NCBI GenBank assembly: GCA_020633195.1
Contig: JACKEC010000033.1
Coordinates: 28,713 to 92,712 of the forward strand
Origin: Sandaracinaceae bacterium
Lineage (GTDB): Bacteria; Myxococcota_A; Polyangia; Polyangiales; Sandaracinaceae
Length of the DNA: 64,000 bases
Direction: 5' to 3'
The notes below the pieces were generated by a model that was not told where the DNA came from, did not search any database, and was given only the letters and a program-made list of their open reading frames with translations. Within the stretch, counting starts at the first letter, position 1. Each line of letters begins with the position of its first letter. Positions 24,368-31,614 of this stretch are shown piece after piece. Both the position numbers and the translations under genes were made by a program.

Positions 24368-25521
24368 GACGCCAGTCGCTCGAGGATCGCGCGGTAGTAG
24401 ACGAGGTCCGAGTCGTTGCCGATGGACGCCTCGAGCTCCTCGAGCAGGGTTCGGGCCTCGTCGAGCCGTGCCTCGTCGAGGGCGACCACGAGGTGCTCGA
24501 AGCGCTCCTCGATGGCGGCAGGACGTGCTGCCGTGTCGAACACCTCGCGCAGGATGGCGTCGATCTCACGTCCGCGTCCGTGCCCCACCTCTCGCAGCGC
24601 GAAGCCCTCGAGCACCCGCAGGTGCCTCCCTTCGAGCTCGGACGCGACGACTGGCGAGTGGGTAGTGGTGATCCACTGGACCTTCGGGAAGACCGCGCGG
24701 AGCCGGCTCAGGATCACTCGCTGCAAGGCTGGATGGAGGTGGAGCTCGATCTCGTCGATCAGAACGACCGCGTCCCCGCCGAGACCCCGCGCTGGGTCTC
24801 GAAGAGAGAGGCGCCGTGCGATGTCGGCGACGAGCGCCACGAGCGCTCGCTCACCCTCGCTGAGCGAGTCGAAGGGAAGCTCGACGCCGGCCTTGTCGAC
24901 GGTGAGGATCGGCTTCTGGCTGTAGGGCTCGAAGCGACGGCGGACGCGAAGGTTCGAGACTTCGAGGGCGCGCTCGACCGCCTCGCGAACCGCGGTGAGC
25001 TGCGCGGGAGCCTCTTGGCCATCGCGAAGGGCCTCGTTCTCGAGGTCCTCCATCTCGCGAAACCAGATGAAGAATCGCGCGTAGGAAGCGCCCGCATCGA
25101 ACCAGCTCTCTTCGGCGTGGACGGGCATCCAGCTCTCACCCGGGGTGCTGCCCGGCGTCGAGTCGGTCGCTGCGCGATTCGTCCCGTACATCAGCAGCAG
25201 ATGCGGAGGGGACGGCCTCGCGCCCTCGACGGCCATGGCCGCCTCGCCCAACCTGCTGGACAGGTTCCACTGCACCGCGTTGCCGCTGTCGAGGTCGGCG
25301 ACCAGCTCGATGGTCGCTTCCTCGGCGCCCGAACGGATGTCGGCAGCTACCACGCGTCGGTCGTCGGACAAGGCGCGAAACGTCCGCACGACGGCGGACA
25401 GGACCGAAGACTTGCCCGATCCGTTGATCCCCACGAGCACGGTGAGGTCGCGCTCGAAGGGGAGCTCGAGGGATTCGAACCCGCGGAAGTTGGTGAGCCG
25501 CAGCGAGTGGAGGCGGAACAC
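24364..25521 (-). CDS. ptuA: Septu-like AAA/ABC-type ATPase (PtuA-type)
   Basis: 385 residues from a GTG start. It is a RecF/OLD-like P-loop ATPase: Walker A in GINGSGKSS (~residues 33-41), ABC signature LSEGERALVAL, Walker B AVVLIDEIELHLHP and the switch His in TTHSPVVASEL. No TOPRIM domain follows, so it is not an OLD nuclease; the nuclease is the coupled downstream HNH gene. The N-terminal FRLHSLRLTNFRGFESLEL is typical of DNA-end or phage-sensing ATPases. The order ATPase-HNH and the 4-bp overlap are those of Septu. It is somewhat shorter than characterised PtuA proteins. Confidence 0.78.
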   Translation of the reverse strand: MFRLHSLRLTNFRGFESLELPFERDLTVLVGINGSGKSSVLSAVVRTFRALSDDRRVVAADIRSGAEEATIELVADLDSGNAVQWNLSSRLGEAAMAVEGARPSPPHLLLMYGTNRAATDSTPGSTPGESWMPVHAEESWFDAGASYARFFIWFREMEDLENEALRDGQEAPAQLTAVREAVERALEVSNLRVRRRFEPYSQKPILTVDKAGVELPFDSLSEGERALVALVADIARRLSLRDPARGLGGDAVVLIDEIELHLHPALQRVILSRLRAVFPKVQWITTTHSPVVASELEGRHLRVLEGFALREVGHGRGREIDAILREVFDTAARPAAIEERFEHLVVALDEARLDEARTLLEELEASIGNDSDLVYYRAILERLAS

Positions 25522-25554
25522 GAGACCGACGATAGCGCAGCGCTGGGGGGTTGG

Positions 25555-25567
25555 CCGACAATGTCGG
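25555..25567. promoter_or_regulatory. Palindrome upstream of the ATPase gene
   Basis: CCGACAATGTCGG is a perfect 6+1+6 palindrome 34 bp upstream of the GTG start of the ATPase gene. The position suits an operator or a small-repressor site. It could also be chance; no regulator gene is present in the module. Confidence 0.35.
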
Positions 25568-25628
25568 TGCTGCGGTCCCCAGAGCGCACGAGAGCACGAG
25601 GGCCGTTTGCGGACGAGCGGCGCGGCAG

Positions 25629-25643
25629 CCGATGGGAGCTCAG
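25629..25643. repeat. Right copy of the 15-bp direct repeat
   Basis: Same 15 bp as at 23703-23717. This copy covers the stop codon of the TIM-barrel gene (25640-25642). An att site at the 3' end of a gene that stays intact is a common arrangement for integrated elements. No recombinase is encoded between the repeats, so mobilisation would need to be in trans. Confidence 0.65.
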
Positions 25644-26302
25644 GTCGTGAGCAGGCCGAGCTGATCGGCGGCCTCGGCGCGGGACATGCGGTGCATGTAG
25701 CACTCGAGGACGACGGGCAGGCCGTCGCGCGATCGCTCGCGGGCCCACGCGAGCCCGAAGGTGTCGGGGGCGATCGGCTGGTGGACGTCGTGGCGGCCGT
25801 CGTCTCGCGACACGTGGACCTCGACGATCCGGTCGTAGTCCGAGAGGCGCGCCCACTGCGCGGGGGTCATGACGCCGGCGGCGAGCTGGAGGTGGACGTG
25901 GGAGACGTCGACCGCGAGCGGGAGCCGCGCGTCCATCGCCCGCAGGACGTCGCGCCCGCAGCCGAGGTGGTGGCCGGGGTACATGACCTCGAGCGCGGGC
26001 GACGGGCGCTCGCGACCGAGCCGCTCCCAGAACTCCTCGACCGCGATCGGCGGCGCGTGCACCGAGTCGCTGTCGGCCACGCACCGCGGCCCGTCCCACA
26101 CGGGGCCTCGGCGCGCGGCCGGGTCGAAGCCCTGATGGGTGCGCGTGGGGAGCCCCGATCGCGCGACGGCCGCGGCGAGCCCCTCCGTCGGGAGGTTGCC
26201 GGGGGTGAGCTGGATCCCGTCGGGCGCGAGGCTCGCGAGGGCCTCGAAGGCCCAGCCCTGCAGGCGCCCCTGAAAGCAGCTGAGCGCGACGAAGGCGCTC
26301 AC
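25640..26302 (-). CDS. Small xylose-isomerase-like TIM-barrel protein
   Basis: 220 residues starting at a GTG that overlaps the upstream stop (GTGA). The pattern of acidic and His residues at strand ends (LEVMYPGHH, AVDVSHVHLQL, VEVHVSRDDGRHDVH, LECYMHRMS) fits the metal site of the sugar-phosphate isomerase/epimerase barrels and, more loosely, of MNIO-type multinuclear iron enzymes. It is shorter than a typical MNIO (~280 residues). It is co-translated with the TKKAA-tail protein, which suggests that protein is its partner or substrate. The exact reaction is unknown. Confidence 0.6.
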   Translation of the reverse strand: MSAFVALSCFQGRLQGWAFEALASLAPDGIQLTPGNLPTEGLAAAVARSGLPTRTHQGFDPAARRGPVWDGPRCVADSDSVHAPPIAVEEFWERLGRERPSPALEVMYPGHHLGCGRDVLRAMDARLPLAVDVSHVHLQLAAGVMTPAQWARLSDYDRIVEVHVSRDDGRHDVHQPIAPDTFGLAWARERSRDGLPVVLECYMHRMSRAEAADQLGLLTT

Positions 26303-27204
26303 CAACCGCCGCCCATCAGGCCGAGGCGAGCCGCCGCGTCGGCGCGGTTGGCGGCGAGCGCCCACGGCCGCTGGACCTCGCCGACGACCTGGATCACGGG
26401 GCCGTCGGCGCCGCGCGTGGCGATCGCGTAGGGGAGGTACGCCTCGGACGGGTCCATGTCCTGATGACAACCTTCCTTGCAATAGGGCGCCAGCGCCTCG
26501 ATCGCCTCGTCGGCCAGCCCGTTGTACTCGAGCCGCTCCCAGAGCTTCGCCTCGCGGAACAGGCGGTCGTTCATCGCGCAGAGGTCGCAGACGTCGCCGC
26601 GCTCGAGCTGGCGGGTGGCGATCGCCTGGTTCGCCTCCCGGATCCCTCGCTCGCTCGCCCCTCGGGCGCGCAGGGCCTTCAGCTCGTCCCACTCCTCGGG
26701 GAGCACCGGCGTGCAGACGTGGGGGAACGCGGGACGCGCACCCTTCGAGATCCACTGCGCGCGATGGACCTCGTCGTCGGCGTTGTCGGCGTAGAACTGG
26801 GCCAGCCCGAACAGCACGCTCGTGGCGTTCGGCAGGAAGTCGAAGAGCAGCTCGGCGATGATCGGCAGGTCGTGGGCCGCGAAGCGTCGCCGGTAGGCCT
26901 CCGACTCGGCGGCGACGTCCCGCGAAGCCTGACGAAGCGCCTCGGACTCGTGCTCCTCGTAGATCTGGCGCAACCAGCCGGGCACCGCCTCCTGTGCCTT
27001 CTTCGTCGCGGCCTTCTTCGTCGCGGCCTTCTTCGTCGCGGCCTTCTTCGTCGCGGCCTTCTTCGTCGCGGCCTTCTTCGTCGCGGCCTTCTTCGTCGCG
27101 GCCTTCTTCGTCGCGGCCTTCTTCGTCGCGGCCTTCTTCGTCGCGGCCTTCTTCGTCGCGGCCTTCTTCGTCGCGGCCTTCTTCGTCGCGGCCTTCTTCG
27201 TCAT
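26299..27204 (-). CDS. Protein with histone-H1-like TKKAA-repeat tail and a Cys-containing domain
   Basis: 301 residues. Residues 2-66 are 13 perfect repeats of TKKAA (15-bp DNA unit), a strongly basic H1/AlgP-like tail. The remaining ~230 residues are an unrecognised, mostly alpha-helical domain with an upstream acidic segment and cysteines in GDVCDLCAM and YCKEGCHQDMD, possibly a metal site. The last residues are GLMGGGW. It is followed by, and coupled to, a small TIM-barrel enzyme. The tail suggests nucleic-acid or polyanion binding; the 15-bp repeat is an obvious expansion/contraction hot spot. ATG start at 27202-27204. Confidence 0.7.
   Translation of the reverse strand: MTKKAATKKAATKKAATKKAATKKAATKKAATKKAATKKAATKKAATKKAATKKAATKKAATKKAATKKAQEAVPGWLRQIYEEHESEALRQASRDVAAESEAYRRRFAAHDLPIIAELLFDFLPNATSVLFGLAQFYADNADDEVHRAQWISKGARPAFPHVCTPVLPEEWDELKALRARGASERGIREANQAIATRQLERGDVCDLCAMNDRLFREAKLWERLEYNGLADEAIEALAPYCKEGCHQDMDPSEAYLPYAIATRGADGPVIQVVGEVQRPWALAANRADAAARLGLMGGGW
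27007..27201 (-). repeat. 13 x 15-bp perfect tandem repeat (TKKAA)
   Basis: Thirteen near-identical copies of a 15-bp unit inside the gene above. Because the unit is a multiple of three, changes in copy number would keep the frame and only alter the length of the basic tail. All frames are open through it, which explains misleading long frames on both strands. Confidence 0.9.
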
Positions 27205-27297
27205 CGCTCACCTCGGCGCCGTCGGGAGTGCGCTCGAGTCTATCCGCGAAGTGGCGGGCCTACCCGCCCGGGGCGCGTTCGGTCATCCTGAGCCTGC

Positions 27298-27846
27298 GTG
27301 CGCGTCGCCCTCACCGTCCTGTTGCTCCTCGCCGGCTGCGACGGCGGGACCACCCCGCCGCCGTCGGGGACCCTGCCCGACGCGGGGCCCGGTGGCGTGT
27401 ACATCGCGTTGACGCGCGACTTCGAGGACTTCCGCGACTGGCAGAGCTTCGCGATCGAGGACCCGACCGCGCCGGCCGCGCACCCGCCCGGGCCGAGCCG
27501 GGTGTACATCAACGCGATGCCGCCCGAGGGGCTGCGGCGCTTCCCGGTGGGGACGATCCTCGTCAAGACGATCGAGAACGGCGCACCGCAGGACTGGGCG
27601 ATCCACGCGTTCGTGAAGCGCGGCGGCGACTTCGGCGAGGGCCTCGTCGGCTGGGAGCTGTTCGAGCTGCGCTTCGACGAGGACGAGCGGCCGATCATCC
27701 TCTGGCGCGGCGCCGGCCCGCCGAGCGGCCAGGGCTACCTCGCGCCCGTCGACGGCGGCTCCGTCGAGCTGGTCTGCCGCGACTGCCACGCCGCCGGCTG
27801 GCAGAACGACTCGGTCCTGAACCCGTTCACACGCCTGAGCTACTGA
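27298..27846 (+). CDS. Cytochrome P460-like lipoprotein
   Basis: 182 residues from a GTG, with a lipoprotein signal (LLLAGC, Cys14). The segment GTILVKTIEN, then VKRGGDF and GWELFELRFDED, followed by one heme motif CRDCHAAGW near the C-terminus, is the pattern of cytochrome P460 / c'-beta family domains. Those bind a heme through CxxCH, and some have a Lys cross-link and oxidise hydroxylamine or bind NO. The lipid anchor implies a periplasmic location. It stands alone between the TKKAA gene and the envelope operon. Confidence 0.72.
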   Translation: MRVALTVLLLLAGCDGGTTPPPSGTLPDAGPGGVYIALTRDFEDFRDWQSFAIEDPTAPAAHPPGPSRVYINAMPPEGLRRFPVGTILVKTIENGAPQDWAIHAFVKRGGDFGEGLVGWELFELRFDEDERPIILWRGAGPPSGQGYLAPVDGGSVELVCRDCHAAGWQNDSVLNPFTRLSY

Positions 27847-27938
27847 GGTCCGAGCGCCCCCGGACGGGCCCCGTCCGACGGGTGGGTACGTCCGTACTCG
27901 TTGACACCGAGGACGCCCGACGGGTACCACAGACGGCG

Positions 27939-28634
27939 ATGAGCACGGGAACGCCTCTGGCGGCCCTGGTCCTACGCCTCGGCGTGGCGCTTGGAGCCGT
28001 CGCGGCCCTGAGCGCGGCGGTCCCCGAGACCGTGAACGCACAGTGCATCGACGAGGCGATCCGCGACGAGCTCAACGCTCGCCGGCGCTACCGCGGGGTG
28101 CGCGAGCGGCTGTTCCAGAAGGCCCTGCGCCACGAGATCAGCATCATGGGCGGCGTCTACGCCGCCGATCTGTTGAGCGCCTCGTACCTCCTCCAGGCCG
28201 CGTACACCTTCCACGTCACCGAGGACCTCGGGCTCGAGGCGTCCTTCGCCTACAGCCAGTCCGCCTCGGAGCTCGTGCGGATCATCGAGCAGGACCGGGG
28301 CATCTCGCTCGTCCGCATCGACGCGCCCGTCTACGTCTACCAGGCGCACCTGATCTGGACGCTCGCGTACGGGAAGCTGCGGTGGTTCGGCGACGGGATC
28401 TCCCGCTTCGACTTCAACCTCGCGATCGGCGGCGGCCTCACCGACAACCAGACCGCACGCGGCCTGACGTTCAGCGCCGGGCTGGGCATCAAGTTCTTCT
28501 TCGACGAGTGGTTCTCCATCCGCTTCGACATCCGCGACCAGGTCCTGCAGCAGGAGCTCCTGGGCGAGTCGACGATCGTCAACAACATCACCGCGACCCT
28601 CGGGCTCTCGGTCTTCCTCCCCTTCTCCCCCTGA
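27939..28634 (+). CDS. Outer-membrane beta-barrel protein of the Glt/Nfs-like operon
   Basis: 231 residues with a Sec signal ending near TVNAQC. The mature part is rich in alternating hydrophobic/polar strands (YLLQAAYTFHVTEDLGLEAS, FDFNLAIGGGLT, FSIRFDIRDQVLQ) and ends in a hydrophobic strand with a near-C-terminal Phe. This is the myxobacterial outer-membrane beta-barrel family seen as GltA/GltB and NfsA/NfsB. It is the first gene of a seven-gene operon; a TTGACA at 27901-27906 lies 32 bp upstream, but no convincing -10 was seen. Confidence 0.72.
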   Translation: MSTGTPLAALVLRLGVALGAVAALSAAVPETVNAQCIDEAIRDELNARRRYRGVRERLFQKALRHEISIMGGVYAADLLSASYLLQAAYTFHVTEDLGLEASFAYSQSASELVRIIEQDRGISLVRIDAPVYVYQAHLIWTLAYGKLRWFGDGISRFDFNLAIGGGLTDNQTARGLTFSAGLGIKFFFDEWFSIRFDIRDQVLQQELLGESTIVNNITATLGLSVFLPFSP

Positions 28635-28654
28635 CGTCCTCTCGGAGCAGCACG

Positions 28655-29491
28655 GTGACCCGCGTCCTCGTCACGACCCTGATCGCGCTCCTGATGACGG
28701 TCCTCTTCGTGGACTCGGCGGACGCGCAGCGTCGGAGCAGCCGCCGCCGGCGTCGCCGCCAGCCGCCCGCGGAGGAGCCGGCCACGCCGCCCGAGGCGCC
28801 CGCCGATCCGAACGCGCCGCCCGCGTCGCCGTTCGACGAGCCCGCGGCCGCCACGCCCGCGCGCCCCGCGCAGGCCGCCACGCCCGCGCCGGCGGGCCAG
28901 GCCGCCACGCCGCCCGCGCAAGCGATCCCGCCGGCCGCCGCGACGCCCGCCGAGGAGCCCTCCGAGCAGCCCACCGCGGAGTTCGACCCGGGCCCCGCGC
29001 CGCCCGACGTCAGCCCCATCCGGGACGACTACGTCGCGCTGATGGACGAGCTGGTGCAGGCGCGCATGCGCGTCGCCGCGCTCGGCTCGGAGCTGTTCCG
29101 CACGCGGATCACCGTGGACCTGCAGGACCGCACGGGCGACGACACGAACCTCGCGCGGCTCGTCGTGCACCTCGACGGCGCGCCGGTCTACCAGGTCGAC
29201 GGCGGCGGCGACGGGCTCGACGACGGGCGCGAGATCTTCGCGGGGTCGCTCGCGCCCGGGCCTCACGTGCTGCGGATCGAGGTCGAGCAGCGCGCGCGGT
29301 CCGACGAGAGCTACCGCTACACCCTGCAACAGGACTTCCGCTTCCAGGTGGTCCGCGAGCGGCTGAGCGAGGTCACGCTCGTGCTCGAGGACGACTCGGA
29401 CATCGCCTCGAGCTTCCCGTCCGGGGGCGAGGGGCGCTACGAGGTGCGGACCCGCATGCGAGTCGCGACGCGGGCGCTGCCCGATCGGTGA
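28655..29491 (+). CDS. Periplasmic protein with Arg/Pro/Ala-rich linker, Glt/Nfs-like operon
   Basis: 278 residues starting at a GTG preceded by GGAG. It has a signal peptide (cleavage near SADAQ), an Arg-rich patch, then ~80 residues of Pro/Ala-rich linker. After a short helical segment (DYVALMDELVQARMRVAAL) comes a beta-rich C-terminal domain resembling PEGA-like carbohydrate/cell-wall surface domains (VVHLDGAPVYQVD, APGPHVLRIEVE). The linker could span the peptidoglycan. It sits between the beta-barrel and the first TPR gene, overlapping the latter by 4 bp (GTGA). Its exact Glt/Nfs counterpart is unclear. Confidence 0.6.
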   Translation: MTRVLVTTLIALLMTVLFVDSADAQRRSSRRRRRRQPPAEEPATPPEAPADPNAPPASPFDEPAAATPARPAQAATPAPAGQAATPPAQAIPPAAATPAEEPSEQPTAEFDPGPAPPDVSPIRDDYVALMDELVQARMRVAALGSELFRTRITVDLQDRTGDDTNLARLVVHLDGAPVYQVDGGGDGLDDGREIFAGSLAPGPHVLRIEVEQRARSDESYRYTLQQDFRFQVVRERLSEVTLVLEDDSDIASSFPSGGEGRYEVRTRMRVATRALPDR

Positions 29492-31614
29492 GGCGACGGT
29501 TGTCCAGCCCGACGCGAAAGCCGTGGACCGCAGCGCTGCTGGCGCTGGCGCTCGCCGGCGCCCCCGTCGCGGCGACCGCGCAGGAGGCCGCCCCGGCCGC
29601 GCCCGACGACGAGACCTCGCTCTCCGCTTACTACCAAGCGATGGCGGAGCGCCGCCTCATCGCGCCCGAGACGGGCACCGCGACGCAGCTCCGCGAGATG
29701 CTCCGCGTCGCCGAAGACCTCTACCTCGACGACCGCTTCGAGGAGGCCCAGCCGCTCCTCTACGAGCTCGTGGAGAGCCCCCGCTTCCGCGACTTCGACT
29801 CGCTCGACGAGTACCGCCAGGCCGAGTTCATGCTCGCCGGGGCGCTCCAGCACATGGGCGCGCTGCGCTCCGCGTGGCGCTACCTCGTGCGGATCCTCGA
29901 GCGCGGCGGCGACGACCCGTACTTCGGCCCCGCCTACCGGCGCGCGGTCGACGTGGCGCTCGAGGGCGCGAGCCTCGCCGCGTCGATCCAGTCGCTCCAG
30001 ACCGTCGCGCCGCCGGACATGCTCTCGCCCGACGCGGCCAACGAGCTGCTCTACCTCCAGGGCCGCGAGCGCTACGACGCGCACGACTGGGAGGGCTCCG
30101 CGCGCTTCTTCGAGCAGGTCGGCCGGCGCAGCCGCTTCTACGCGAACGCGCGCTACCTGCAGGGCGTGATCGCGGCGCAGGCGGGCCGCCTCGAGGACGC
30201 CGAGGCGCAGTTCTGCTCGATCGCGAGCACCGCCGACAACGACCAGTACACGTTCTTCGTCGACCGACGGTACTTCGAGATCCGCGACCTCACCTGGCTC
30301 GCGCTCGGCCGCGTCGCCCACGAGGGCCGCCGGCCCGAGGACGCCTTCTACTACTACTTCCAGGTCCCGCAGGACTCGGCGCGCGTCGCCGAGGCGCTCT
30401 TCGAAGCGGCCTGGTCGATGTACGAGGGCGACGACCACGACACCGCGATCGACCTCCTCGACCAGCTCGAGGCCCGCTTCCCCGACTCGCCCTACGTCCA
30501 CGAGGCTTCCTTGCTGCGCGGGTACATCCACCTCGCGCGCTGCGACTTCGAGGACGCCGACACGCTCTTCCGCGCCTTCCAGACGCGCTTCACCCCGGTC
30601 GTCCACGAGATCGACCGCATCCTCGAGAGCCCGTCGCGGCAGGAGCGCCTGTTCGAGGAGCTGCTCTCGAGCGAGGCGCGCCCCGTCGAGCCGGCGGCCG
30701 AGGGCGAGGCGCCCGGCGAGGGCGCCGAGGCGCCGATCGACGTGCACGCCTTGTTGCTCTCGCTCCTCGAGGTCGACCCGAGCTTCTACCGCCTCAACCG
30801 CGAGGTCCGCACCCTCGACGCCGAGGCGGCGCGCGCGGGGACCGTGTCGGAGCGGCTCGGCGCGGTGCTCGGTCGCCTCGCGGGCAGCGACGCGCCGCGG
30901 CCAGCCGACGCGGACGTCCCCGCGATCGACGAGGTGACGGCGCTCCGCCGCGACGTCGCCGGCGCGCGCGCCGTGCTGCGCGCGCTGACCGAGCAGCTCG
31001 AGGCGATGCGCGCGGCGAACGCGAGCGCCGAGCAGCTCCAGCCCCTCGAGGCCGAGCTCGCCGGGTTCGGGCGTCGGCTCGTGGAGCTCGAGCACCGCAT
31101 CGACCAGGTGCAGACCGAGCACCCCTCGGCGGACGCCGGCGCGGGGCCCGGTGGGATCGAGGGGATGCTCCGCCGCGACCGCGCCGCGGCCGCGCGCTTC
31201 CCCGCGCGGGTCGCCGACGTGCGCGCCCGGATGGTCGGCGCCGCCAACGACGCCGCCCTGCGCGCGCTGCGGGCGCTGCGCCTCAGCCTCGGCGGCTACC
31301 TGCGCCGCTCGCGCATCGGCCGCATCGACGCGGTGATGGGCAGCAAGCGCCGCATCGAGATCCAGATCCAGAGCCTCGCGGCGGGCCGCTTCCCGCCGGA
31401 GCTGCAGGACCCGCTCTCGATCCAGGGCCTCCTTCACGACGACGAGGAGTACTGGCCCTTCGAGGGTGAGTACTGGGCCGACGAGTTCGAGGAGGACGAC
31501 GACCTCGGCGAAGAGGACGAGGACGACCTCGACGAGGAGGACGACCTCGACGCCGACGACGGCTCCGCGGACGCGACCTCCGAAGAGGACGCAGAGGAGG
31601 GCGCCGAGCCGTGA
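29488..31614 (+). CDS. Periplasmic TPR protein, GltC/NfsC-like
   Basis: 708 residues from GTG, with signal peptide (VAATAQ). Multiple tetratricopeptide-like helices run through residues ~60-380 (for example DDRFEEAQPLLYELV, HDWEGSARFFEQV, GDDHDTAIDLLDQLE). A coiled-coil region follows (~470-560), and the tail is almost purely acidic (residues ~665-708, Glu/Asp runs). Length and position before the larger TPR gene match GltC/NfsC in the Myxococcus gliding/sporulation machineries. Overlaps the next gene by GTGA. A scaffold role in the periplasm is inferred. Confidence 0.68.
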   Translation: MRRRLSSPTRKPWTAALLALALAGAPVAATAQEAAPAAPDDETSLSAYYQAMAERRLIAPETGTATQLREMLRVAEDLYLDDRFEEAQPLLYELVESPRFRDFDSLDEYRQAEFMLAGALQHMGALRSAWRYLVRILERGGDDPYFGPAYRRAVDVALEGASLAASIQSLQTVAPPDMLSPDAANELLYLQGRERYDAHDWEGSARFFEQVGRRSRFYANARYLQGVIAAQAGRLEDAEAQFCSIASTADNDQYTFFVDRRYFEIRDLTWLALGRVAHEGRRPEDAFYYYFQVPQDSARVAEALFEAAWSMYEGDDHDTAIDLLDQLEARFPDSPYVHEASLLRGYIHLARCDFEDADTLFRAFQTRFTPVVHEIDRILESPSRQERLFEELLSSEARPVEPAAEGEAPGEGAEAPIDVHALLLSLLEVDPSFYRLNREVRTLDAEAARAGTVSERLGAVLGRLAGSDAPRPADADVPAIDEVTALRRDVAGARAVLRALTEQLEAMRAANASAEQLQPLEAELAGFGRRLVELEHRIDQVQTEHPSADAGAGPGGIEGMLRRDRAAAARFPARVADVRARMVGAANDAALRALRALRLSLGGYLRRSRIGRIDAVMGSKRRIEIQIQSLAAGRFPPELQDPLSIQGLLHDDEEYWPFEGEYWADEFEEDDDLGEEDEDDLDEEDDLDADDGSADATSEEDAEEGAEP

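Noticed and set aside
27007..27201. CRISPR array
   Set aside because: Contiguous 15-bp units with no spacers, within a coding frame.
26464..27291. Plus-strand frames with GLLRR and SSRPS repeats across the TKKAA region
   Set aside because: All frames are open because the unit is 15 bp; only the TKKAA frame continues into a normal protein with good codon use and a coupled neighbour.
27901..27929. Sigma-70-type promoter (TTGACA) before the envelope operon
   Set aside because: No acceptable -10 at 16-18 bp; kept only as a remark.
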